DNA of 59,778 nt from an uncultured Porphyromonadaceae bacterium (GTDB lineage Bacteria > Bacteroidota > Bacteroidia > Bacteroidales > Muribaculaceae), in assembly GCA_902491515.1 (NCBI GenBank), contig CABUIC010000016.1, positions 1-59,778 of the forward strand, written 5' to 3'. Position numbers and translations under genes: made by a program. Below are positions 51,486 through 58,117 of this stretch, piece after piece (positions within the stretch are counted from its first letter, which is position 1; the number at the start of each line of letters is the position of its first letter). Under the pieces are notes generated by a model. The model was not told the origin of the DNA. It made no database searches and worked only from the letters and a program-made list of their open reading frames with translations.

Positions 51486-51510
51486 GTGGTGGGGTTATAG
51501 CCTTATGCCT

Positions 51511-52836
51511 TTATTTGGCGGCGGGGGCTGCGGCGGGTTTGGGCATGGGAGCCGTGGTGCCGTTGGTCTTGAAGGAGGCGATCTGTTCGGCCGTGTAGCC
51601 TAAGGAGGCGAGCACTTCGTCGGTGTTTCCGCCGAGGGTCGGGCAGGGGCCGTAGGTCGGGGTGTAGTTGCTGAGGGTGAAGGGGCAGCCGACGGTCACG
51701 AAGGTACCGATTTCGCCGCCCTGGTTGATGCGGACGAGGGTGTTGCCGTCGTAGAGGCTTTCGTCGGTCATCATCTCCTTGGTGGAGAGCACGGGAGCCA
51801 CGGGCACACCGGCCTTCGAGAGGATTTCGGTTACCTCGTATTTGGTCTTGTCGGACGTCCATGCGCCGATACGGGCGATGATTTCCGCCTTGTGGCGGTC
51901 GCGGGCGTCGGCGGTGTTGAAGTCGGGGTTGGTGAGCCAGTCCTCGAAGCCGAAGGCCTTGCAGGCGAGCTCGAAGTCCTTGGCGCCGCGCTGGAGGATG
52001 ATGTAGGCGTAGTTGTTGGCGTCCTCGGCGGAGTCATAGCCTCCGGCGGGTTTGCACTTGTAGGTCCAGCCGAGCACGCCGGAGCCCTCGGTGTTGCCCG
52101 AGCGGGGCACGCAGTCGCCGAACTTGCCGTCGGGGTACTGCGGGAACTGGGTGAGGTAGCCGATGCGGTCGAGGGTGAGCTGGTCGCGCGTCTTGATTCG
52201 GCAGAGGTTGAGGCAGGCGTTGTGCATGCTCTGGTATACGTAGACGCCTTCGCCGGTCTTGTTGCGCTGCTGGAGGGCGGCGAGGAGACCTATGAGCAGG
52301 TGCATGCCCGTGTTGGAGTCGCCGAGGGCGGCGCCGCTCTGCGTCGGGATGTTGTAGTCGCCTTCATACCAGCCTGTTGTCGAGGCCGCGGCGGCGGTCA
52401 CCTGGGCGATGGGCTCGTAGGCCTTGAGGTTGGCGTACTTCGACGATACGGGGAAGCCCTTGATTGTGCCGTAGATACACTTGGGGTTGAGGGCGTGGAC
52501 GGCCTCCCAGGAGAAGCCGAGCTTGTCCATGGCTCCTGGGTGGAGGTTCTCGACGAAGATGTCGCACTCCTTGATGAGCCGGGTGAGGATTTCCTTGCCG
52601 TCGGGGGTCTTGGCGTCGAGGGCAAGGGACTTCTTGTCGGAGTTGAGTTGCAGGAAGTAGTAGGAGGGTTCGTCGGGTGCGAACTGGAGTTCCTTACGGG
52701 TGGCGTCGCCTACGCCGGGGCGTTCGATTTTGATGACGTCGGCGCCCAGCCATGCGAGCATCTGGGTGCAGGAAGGGCCGCTCTGGACTTCCGTGAAGTC
52801 GACGACCTTGATACCTTGTAGTGGTGCGTAATTCAT
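51511..52836 (-). CDS. frc: formyl-CoA:oxalate CoA-transferase
   Basis: A 441-residue class III CoA-transferase that moves CoA from formyl-CoA to oxalate, feeding Oxc. The opening GIKVVDFTEVQSGPSCTQ, the CoA-binding IKIERPGVGDATR and the catalytic Asp173 in SGAALGDSNTGMHLL match Frc rather than carnitine or other family members. The Gly-rich active-site loop seems replaced by CVPRSGNTEGSGVLGWTYKC, as expected for Frc. The C-terminus has an extra Ala/Pro/Lys tail (about 15 residues) after the usual end. First gene of the frc-oxc-AEC cluster. Upstream, TTG, 19 bases, TATCTATA is a weak promoter candidate. Confidence 0.94.
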   Translation of the reverse strand: MNYAPLQGIKVVDFTEVQSGPSCTQMLAWLGADVIKIERPGVGDATRKELQFAPDEPSYYFLQLNSDKKSLALDAKTPDGKEILTRLIKECDIFVENLHPGAMDKLGFSWEAVHALNPKCIYGTIKGFPVSSKYANLKAYEPIAQVTAAAASTTGWYEGDYNIPTQSGAALGDSNTGMHLLIGLLAALQQRNKTGEGVYVYQSMHNACLNLCRIKTRDQLTLDRIGYLTQFPQYPDGKFGDCVPRSGNTEGSGVLGWTYKCKPAGGYDSAEDANNYAYIILQRGAKDFELACKAFGFEDWLTNPDFNTADARDRHKAEIIARIGAWTSDKTKYEVTEILSKAGVPVAPVLSTKEMMTDESLYDGNTLVRINQGGEIGTFVTVGCPFTLSNYTPTYGPCPTLGGNTDEVLASLGYTAEQIASFKTNGTTAPMPKPAAAPAAK

Positions 52837-52960
52837 AATTCAGAATGGGGGTAGTTGGTTATGTTATAGATAAATTGATTCAGACGTGAGCCAATGTGGC
52901 TTTCAGTATTCAAACGCACGGCATTCTTAAAAGGTTTTGGACGCCTGCGTTTTTTTATTT

Positions 52961-52991
52961 TTGTTTTTCAACAATAAATTTGTATATTTGT
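52961..52991 (+). promoter_or_regulatory. consensus promoter of thioesterase-dprA
   Basis: TTTG (52961-52964), 19 bases, TATATTTG (52984-52991), ending 25 bases before the thioesterase ATG. Confidence 0.82.
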
Positions 52992-53016
52992 TTCCTCTAA
53001 GAAGACAGACACCGAA

Positions 53017-53433
53017 ATGAAAAAAACGCGCGAATATATCTTTGAGCTGCCCATGAAGGTCCGCGACTACGAAGTGGACTCGGAGGGCATCGTCAACAAC
53101 GCGGTCTATCTCCACTACCTCGAGCACTCGCGCCACGAGTTCTGCGAGTGGGCCGGCCTGAGCTTCAGGGAGATGCACTCGCAGGGCATAGACCCCGTGC
53201 TCTCGAAGGTCACAATCGAGTACCGCCACGCCCTCGGCCTCGGCCAGCGCTTCGTGAGCCGGCTCGCCCTCGGGCGCCGCGGCCCCCTCTTCATCTTTTA
53301 TCAGGACCTCTTCACCGAGGACGGCGAGCCAGTCGTCGAGGCCGAGGTCTGCGTGGCCTGCCTCGAGCACGGGCGCCTCACGCGCGGCCTGCCCCTTGTC
53401 GAGGCCTTCAAGAAATACCTTCCCGAAGAATGA
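53017..53433 (+). CDS. acyl-CoA thioesterase (4-hydroxybenzoyl-CoA type hotdog)
   Basis: A 138-residue single hotdog-fold protein. The family active-site region is seen as VRDYEVDSEGIVNNAVYLHYLEHSR-type sequence near residues 15-40: a D-(S/x)-x-G-x-x-(N/H)-N pattern with Asn instead of the more usual His before the Asn. Family members hydrolyse short- or medium-chain acyl-CoA in the cytoplasm. It has its own consensus promoter and its stop overlaps the dprA start by 4 bases. Substrate unknown. Confidence 0.88.
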   Translation: MKKTREYIFELPMKVRDYEVDSEGIVNNAVYLHYLEHSRHEFCEWAGLSFREMHSQGIDPVLSKVTIEYRHALGLGQRFVSRLALGRRGPLFIFYQDLFTEDGEPVVEAEVCVACLEHGRLTRGLPLVEAFKKYLPEE

Positions 53434-54593
53434 ACCCCGCCGACCACGACAGCCTCGTCCGGGCCATAGCCTTCGCCGGCCTGCGGAACATGAGCCTCGC
53501 CAACGCCCTGGAGCTCACGTCCCGCGGGGCAGGCCCCGACTCGTTCTTCACTGAGCCGGCGGCGCACCTGGCGGCGCGCACGGGCCTCAGACCCGAGTTT
53601 TTCGCCGAGGTGAACCGTGAGGAGGCTCTACGGAAGGCGGAGGCGGAGGCCGGATTCATCGCCGCGCACAATATCCGCGCAGTGTTCTGCACCGAGGCGG
53701 ACTATCCGCGGCGCCTGGCCCAGTGCGGCGACGCCCCGGCGCTCCTCTACGTTCTCGGCGACTGCTCTCTCGACATGCCCTGCACGGTGAGCGTCGTCGG
53801 CACGCGCCACTCCACGGCCTACGGAGGCGACTTCGCGGCGCGGCTCGTGGCCGAGCTCGCCGCGGCGCTCCCGGGAAGGCTCCAGATTGTCAGCGGGCTG
53901 GCATACGGCATAGACATCGCGGCCCATATGGCCGCCGTGCGCGAAGGTGTGCCCACGGGCGCGGTGCTCGCCCACGGTCTCCAGACCATATATCCCGCCG
54001 ACCACCGCCGCCAGGCCATGGACATCGTCAACGCCGGAGGCTTCCTCGCCACGGAGTACACCTCGCAGGCGCCCATCCGCCGCGGCAACTTCCTGGAGAG
54101 GAACAGGATAGTGGCGGGCATGGCGGACGCCGTAGTGGTCGTGGAGAGCGACATGCGCGGCGGAGCCATGGCCACGGCGCGTCTCGGCGCGGCCTACCAG
54201 CGCGAGGTCTTTGCCCTCCCCGGGCGCGTGACCGACACCTATTCGCGGGGCTGCCTCGACCTCATAGCCCGCGAGACGGCGCGCCCGGTGCGAGGCGCGG
54301 AGGACATTCTGAGAGTCCTCGGCTGGAAAGCCGAGGGCAGGCCTCAGGGCGCCCCGAGGCAGAGGCACTTCGACTTCGCGCCCGATCCGGAGCGCACGGC
54401 CCTCCTGCGGGCCCTGCGCCAGGCGCCGGAGAGCGGCGTCAGCGAGCTTTGCGTGCGCTCGGGCGTCCCAGTGGCCCGCGTGACGGCGCTGCTCTTCGAG
54501 ATGGAGATGGACGACCTCGTGGCCGCCGCGCCCGGCGACCGCCGCATTCTCACACCCGCAGGCTGCGAATACCTCGCGCAGGCGGAGAACTGA
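53430..54593 (+). CDS. dprA: DNA-processing protein DprA
   Basis: A 387-residue DprA/Smf. The start is the ATG overlapping the thioesterase stop (ATGA); a longer frame upstream lies across that gene. An N-terminal helical (SAM-like) region (about 1-75) precedes the Rossmann-type DprA core, with VSVVGTRHSTAYGG, IVSGLAYGIDIAAH, LAHGLQTIYPADHR and LERNRIVAGMADAVVVVE. The C-terminal winged-helix DML1-like domain covers about 325-387. DprA loads RecA on incoming single-stranded DNA during natural transformation. No other competence genes are in the window. Confidence 0.95.
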   Translation: MNPADHDSLVRAIAFAGLRNMSLANALELTSRGAGPDSFFTEPAAHLAARTGLRPEFFAEVNREEALRKAEAEAGFIAAHNIRAVFCTEADYPRRLAQCGDAPALLYVLGDCSLDMPCTVSVVGTRHSTAYGGDFAARLVAELAAALPGRLQIVSGLAYGIDIAAHMAAVREGVPTGAVLAHGLQTIYPADHRRQAMDIVNAGGFLATEYTSQAPIRRGNFLERNRIVAGMADAVVVVESDMRGGAMATARLGAAYQREVFALPGRVTDTYSRGCLDLIARETARPVRGAEDILRVLGWKAEGRPQGAPRQRHFDFAPDPERTALLRALRQAPESGVSELCVRSGVPVARVTALLFEMEMDDLVAAAPGDRRILTPAGCEYLAQAEN

Positions 54594-54630
54594 TTGAAAT
54601 TTATCTAACTGACATAAAGATACATATATC

Positions 54631-55503
54631 ATGAAAAAAATCATCCCCGAATCCGAACTTATCATCAATCCCGACGGCTCGGTGTTCCATCTGCACATCC
54701 GTCCCGAGCAGCTGACTGACCGCGTGATTCTCGTGGGCGACCCCGGCCGCGTGAACATGGTTGCGGAGTTTTTCGACACTGTCACTTTCGAGGTGAGCTC
54801 GCGCGAGTTCCACACCATCGGAGGCACCTACAAAGGTAAGCCCATCATGTGCCTGAGCCACGGCATCGGGCCCGACAATATCGACATCGTGATCAACGAG
54901 CTCGACGCGCTGGCCAACATCGACTTTGCCACGCGCGAGGTGCGCGACACCCGGCGCGTGCTGACGCTCGTGCGCATCGGCACCTCCGGAGCGCTCCAGC
55001 CCGAGCTCAAGCTCGGCACGCCCGTAATCGCCGAGAAATCAATAGGCTTCGACGGCGTGCTGAACTACTACGCAGGGCGCGAGAGCGTGGCCGACAAGGG
55101 CTTCGAGGACGCTTTCTGCGAGGCCGTGGGCTGGAATCCGCTGTGGGCGCGGCCCTACATCGTCGACGCCGACCCGGAGCTTGTGGAGCGCATCGGGCGC
55201 GACGACATGGTGCGCGGCAACACCATCTCCGCCGTGGGCTTCTACGGCCCGCAGGGCCGCGAGCTGCGCCTGCCTCTGGCAAATCCCGACCTTAACCGCC
55301 GCATCGAGGAATTCCGCTACCACGGACGCAAAATCACGAACTACGAGATGGAGTCGGCGCCCCTCCAGGGCCTCGGCAAGCTCCTCGGCCACAAGGCGAT
55401 GACCGTTTGCTCGATAATAGCGAACCGCTATAACACCGAAGCGAATCCGAACTACAAAGACGGCATCCGGAAGCTCGTGGAGACAGTGCTGGAGAGGATT
55501 TGA
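54631..55503 (+). CDS. nucleoside phosphorylase (uridine phosphorylase-like)
   Basis: A 290-residue member of the PNP/UDP family, cutting nucleosides with phosphate to free base and ribose 1-phosphate. Landmarks are RVILVGDPGRVNMVAEFFD (phosphate-binding), LTLVRIGTSGALQPEL and ITNYEMESAPLQGLGKLLGH, where the Glu-Met-Glu triad binds ribose. The sequence is longer than E. coli Udp. The preference between uridine and purine nucleosides cannot be settled by eye. It is 37 bases after dprA and directly followed by a repeat element containing a terminator. Confidence 0.9.
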   Translation: MKKIIPESELIINPDGSVFHLHIRPEQLTDRVILVGDPGRVNMVAEFFDTVTFEVSSREFHTIGGTYKGKPIMCLSHGIGPDNIDIVINELDALANIDFATREVRDTRRVLTLVRIGTSGALQPELKLGTPVIAEKSIGFDGVLNYYAGRESVADKGFEDAFCEAVGWNPLWARPYIVDADPELVERIGRDDMVRGNTISAVGFYGPQGRELRLPLANPDLNRRIEEFRYHGRKITNYEMESAPLQGLGKLLGHKAMTVCSIIANRYNTEANPNYKDGIRKLVETVLERI

Positions 55504-55504
55504 G

Positions 55505-55693
55505 GACAGCTCGGACGGCTCGGACTTCTCGGACGGGGCGGGGCCTTTTGGCCCCTGCCGCCGGCTTTGCTGACGCAAAGCTATTTTTCCCGGAGGCGTA
55601 AGCCGGAGGGTGCGGGGCGCTTTGCTGCGCGCCCTCCGGCTATTTTTTGTCCGAGAGGTCTGAGAAGTCCGAGATGTCTGAGGGGTCTGAGAG
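55505..55693. repeat. left copy of a 9-mer-flanked repeat element, with terminator
   Basis: It starts 2 bases after the phosphorylase stop with three units of GACnnCTCG (GACAGCTCG, GACGGCTCG, GACTTCTCG). A core at 55538-55628 follows, then inverted 9-base units (GTCCGAGAG, GTCTGAGAA, GTCCGAGAT, GTCTGAGGG, GTCTGAGAG) at 55649-55693. Inside, arms GCCGGAGGG (55602-55610) and CCCTCCGGC (55632-55640) plus TATTTTTT make a plus-strand intrinsic terminator. Confidence 0.8.
55602..55649 (+). terminator. intrinsic terminator of the nucleoside phosphorylase run
   Basis: 9-base arms with a 21-base loop followed by TATTTTTTG; embedded in the repeat element. Confidence 0.75.
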
Positions 55694-55729
55694 GGCGATT
55701 TTGCTTTTTTTTTAAAAATCTTTGATTTT

Positions 55730-55761
55730 TTTGGAGGGATGGGGATAAGTTGGTAAATTTG
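55730..55761 (+). promoter_or_regulatory. consensus promoter of the four-helix-bundle gene
   Basis: TTTG (55730-55733), 20 bases, TAAATTTG (55754-55761). The -7 box is the left part of the palindrome at 55753-55782. Confidence 0.85.
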
Positions 55762-55782
55762 CTTGAAATCAAGCAAATTTAC
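55753..55782 (+). promoter_or_regulatory. operator-like perfect palindrome over promoter and start site
   Basis: Perfect 13-base arms GTAAATTTGCTTG (55753-55765) and inverse (55770-55782) with loop AAAT. It covers the -7 box and the expected transcription start, and ends 4 bases before the ATG. It could bind a dimeric repressor (possibly the gene product) or fold in RNA to hide the start codon. Confidence 0.75.
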
Positions 55783-55786
55783 TACC

Positions 55787-56335
55787 ATGGACAATGGATT
55801 TTTACCGAAGGCCGGGGGCTTCAGGAAGCTGAAGGCTTATGTTCTTGCAGAGGCTATTTTTGACCTTACGGCGGTTTTTGTGCGGCGCTTTGTGCCGTCG
55901 AAGAGCCGGACCTGCGACCAGATGGAGCAGGCCGCAAGGTCGGGGAAGCAGAACATAGCGGAGGGGAGTATGGCTTCGGCGACTTCGAAGGAGACTGAAA
56001 TCAAGCTCACGAATGTGGCGAAGGCTTCGCTTGAGGAGCTGAAGGTCGATTATGACGATTACCTGCGGAGGAATAATCTGCCGCTATGGGAGGCGGACTA
56101 TGAGAGGCAGATGAAGCTGAAGGAATACCTGCGGAGCGAGGATTTTCTTAACAATCCTCTGCGATATGCTGAGACGATGGACGCCGAGATGTTCTGCAAT
56201 ATGTGCATAACGCTGATATGTCAGGACCAGGCTCTGCTCGGGAAGCTGATTCTTGCCCAGCAGAAGCAGTTTGAGGAGAATGGCGGGATTCGGGAGCTGA
56301 TGTCGAGGGTAAGGAGGGAGAAGTTCAAGAAATAG
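55787..56335 (+). CDS. four-helix-bundle protein with suffix domain (23S rRNA intervening-sequence protein family)
   Basis: A 182-residue all-helical protein. Start ATG 55787 (MDNGFLPKAGGFRKL) is chosen because a TTG 24 bases upstream lies within the palindrome. Residues about 10-100 match the four-helix-bundle family related to rRNA intervening-sequence proteins and DGR accessory Avd. The hallmark segments are SKSRTCDQMEQAARSGKQNIAEG and KLTNVAKASLEELKVDY. The rest (about 105-182; LRYAETMDAEMFCNMCITLICQ) is the suffix domain found in some members. Avd-type bundles bind nucleic acid; the role here is not known. It is monocistronic, with its own promoter and palindrome, and related repeat elements lie on both sides. 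No reverse transcriptase or rRNA is nearby. Confidence 0.85.
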   Translation: MDNGFLPKAGGFRKLKAYVLAEAIFDLTAVFVRRFVPSKSRTCDQMEQAARSGKQNIAEGSMASATSKETEIKLTNVAKASLEELKVDYDDYLRRNNLPLWEADYERQMKLKEYLRSEDFLNNPLRYAETMDAEMFCNMCITLICQDQALLGKLILAQQKQFEENGGIRELMSRVRREKFKK

Positions 56336-56500
56336 ACGGCTCGGACAGCTCGGACGGCTCGGACGGCTCGGACTTCTCGGACGGCTCGGCCGGGGCGGAG
56401 CGGGGCCTTTGGCCCCTGCCGCTGACTTTGCTGACGCAAGGCTATTTTTCCCGTAGGCGTAAGTCGGAGGGCGCGAGGCGCTTTGCTGCCGGCTGGCCGC
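56335..56500. repeat. right copy of the 9-mer repeat element
   Basis: It begins at the last base of the four-helix gene's stop codon with six GACnnCTCG units (56335-56388). A core at 56400-56489 follows that matches 55538-55628 with, by hand alignment, seven substitutions and one indel. The inverted 9-mer array and the poly-T of the left copy are missing. Confidence 0.8.
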
Positions 56501-56525
56501 GCTATACATTTTTGCGGGGATTTCC

Positions 56526-56555
56526 GGGGCGGACGCGCCACTGGCGCGTCCCTAC
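56526..56555. repeat. REP-like unit, GCGCCA-core
   Basis: Reads GGGGCGGACGCGCCACTGGC then GCGTCCCTAC; shares flank and polarity with the unit at 48355. Confidence 0.8.
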
Positions 56556-56577
56556 TTATTTTCAATGGGTTGGGAAT

Positions 56578-56607
56578 AAAAAAAGCCGCCTTGGGGGCGG
56601 CTTTTTT
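56578..56607 (-). terminator. bidirectional intrinsic terminator, mainly for enolase
   Basis: Arms AAAAGCCGCC / GGCGGCTTTT with A-run on one side and T-run on the other work in both directions. It ends about 20 bases beyond the enolase stop and also faces the four-helix gene. Confidence 0.92.
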
Positions 56608-56628
56608 AGTGAGGCTGAGGGGCCTTTT

Positions 56629-57921
56629 TTATTCTTCGCGCTTGGATTTGCGGCCGTAGCCGTAGCGGGCGGCGGCGCCGAGCTCTTCTTCGATGCGGAG
56701 GAGCTGGTTGTACTTGGCCATACGGTCGGAACGGGATGCGGAACCGGTCTTGATCTGTCCGGCGTTGGTTGCAACGGCGATGTCGGCGATGGTTGCGTCC
56801 TCGGTTTCGCCGGAGCGGTGGGAGATGACGGCGGTGTAGCCGTTGCGCTGTGCGAGCTCTACGGCGCGGAGGGTCTCGGTGAGGGAGCCGATCTGGTTGA
56901 CCTTCACGAGGATGGAGTTGGCGCAGCCGAGTTCGATGCCCTTTTCGAGGTACTTGACGTTGGTGACGAAGAGGTCGTCGCCTACGAGCTGGCAGTTCTT
57001 GCCGATGAGGTCGGTGAGGATTTTCCAGCCGTCCCAGTCGCCTTCGGCCATGCCGTCTTCGATGGAGTCGATGGGGTATTTCTCAACGAGTTCCTTGAGG
57101 AATTCGGCCTGCTGGGCGGAGGTGAGCTTGGGAGCGTTGGGGCCCTGCTTCCAGGTGTAGTCGTAGAGTCCGTCCTTGTAGAATTCGGAGGAAGCGCAGT
57201 CGAGACCGATTGTGACGTCGCGGCCGGGTACGTAGCCGGCCTTCTCGATGGCCTGGATAATTACGTTGAGGGCATCTTCGGTCCCGTCGAGGGTGGGAGC
57301 GAAGCCGCCTTCGTCGCCTACGGCTGTGGAGAGGCCGCGGGCCTTGAGGACGCTCTTGAGGTTGTGGAACACTTCGGTGCCCATGCGGATGCCTTCGTGG
57401 AAGGATGTGGCGCCGATGGGGCGAATCATGAATTCCTGGAAGCAGATGGGAGCGTCGGAGTGCGCGCCGCCGTTGATGATGTTCATCATGGGCACGGGGA
57501 GGACGTATGTGTTGCAGCCGCCGATGTACTTGTAGAGGGGAAGGTCGAGGTAGTCGGCAGCAGCCTTGGCAACGGCGAGGGAAACGCCGAGGATGGCGTT
57601 GGCGCCGAGGTTGCTCTTTGTGTCGGTGCCGTCGAGTGCGAGCATTGTCTCGTCGATGGCAATCTGGTCGAGAGCGCTCATGCCTACGAGGGCCTGGGCG
57701 ATGGGGCCGTTGACGTTAGCCACAGCCTTGAGGACGCCTTTGCCCATGTAGCGGGCTTTGTCGCCGTCGCGGAGTTCGAGGGCTTCGTTTACGCCGGTGG
57801 ATGCACCGGAGGGAACGGAAGCGCGGCCTTTTGCGCCGGATTCGAGGATTACGTCCACTTCGACAGTGGGGTTGCCGCGTGAGTCAAGGACTTCACGACC
57901 GATGATTTTTTCAATTTTCAT
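56629..57921 (-). CDS. eno: enolase
   Basis: A 430-residue enolase, converting 2-phosphoglycerate to phosphoenolpyruvate in glycolysis. Visible signatures are the N-terminal EVLDSRGNPTVEVDV, GANAILGVSLAVAKA, the Mg ligand region SIEDGMAEGDWDGW, the catalytic-Lys signature ILVKVNQIGSLTETL and SHRSGETEDATIADIAVA. The C-terminus is slightly extended (YGYGRKSKREE). A consensus promoter and a strong terminator enclose it as a single-gene unit. Confidence 0.98.
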   Translation of the reverse strand: MKIEKIIGREVLDSRGNPTVEVDVILESGAKGRASVPSGASTGVNEALELRDGDKARYMGKGVLKAVANVNGPIAQALVGMSALDQIAIDETMLALDGTDTKSNLGANAILGVSLAVAKAAADYLDLPLYKYIGGCNTYVLPVPMMNIINGGAHSDAPICFQEFMIRPIGATSFHEGIRMGTEVFHNLKSVLKARGLSTAVGDEGGFAPTLDGTEDALNVIIQAIEKAGYVPGRDVTIGLDCASSEFYKDGLYDYTWKQGPNAPKLTSAQQAEFLKELVEKYPIDSIEDGMAEGDWDGWKILTDLIGKNCQLVGDDLFVTNVKYLEKGIELGCANSILVKVNQIGSLTETLRAVELAQRNGYTAVISHRSGETEDATIADIAVATNAGQIKTGSASRSDRMAKYNQLLRIEEELGAAARYGYGRKSKREE

Positions 57922-57994
57922 AGTTGTAACAACTTTTAAATATTGGGAGATAGTTAGTTAGCTATGGGTGGGGCCTTGCGGCCGAATTTCAGCG

Positions 57995-58026
57995 CAAATT
58001 TACGGAAAATTTCGGGAAATGCCAAA
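57995..58026 (-). promoter_or_regulatory. consensus promoter of eno
   Basis: On the minus strand TTTG (58023-58026), 20 bases, TAAATTTG (57995-58002). The leader is about 65 bases long. Confidence 0.82.
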
Positions 58027-58058
58027 TAAATAAAGACAGGAGAACAGGAGGAACGGGA

Positions 58059-58093
58059 GAAAAAAGCCCCCCGGCGGGTTGGCCGGGGGGCTT
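58059..58093 (-). terminator. strong intrinsic terminator of the four-module secreted protein
   Basis: 12-base arms AAGCCCCCCGGC (58064-58075) and inverse (58082-58093), followed on the minus strand by TTTTTTCTCCCG. The stem starts about 25 bases beyond the stop. Confidence 0.9.
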
Positions 58094-58117
58094 GTGGACC
58101 TATGGAGGGGTCAATGA

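Noticed and set aside
55505..56500. Possible diversity-generating retroelement around the Avd-like protein
   Set aside because: No reverse transcriptase, no template/variable repeat pair with adenine-biased differences, and no C-type-lectin target nearby.
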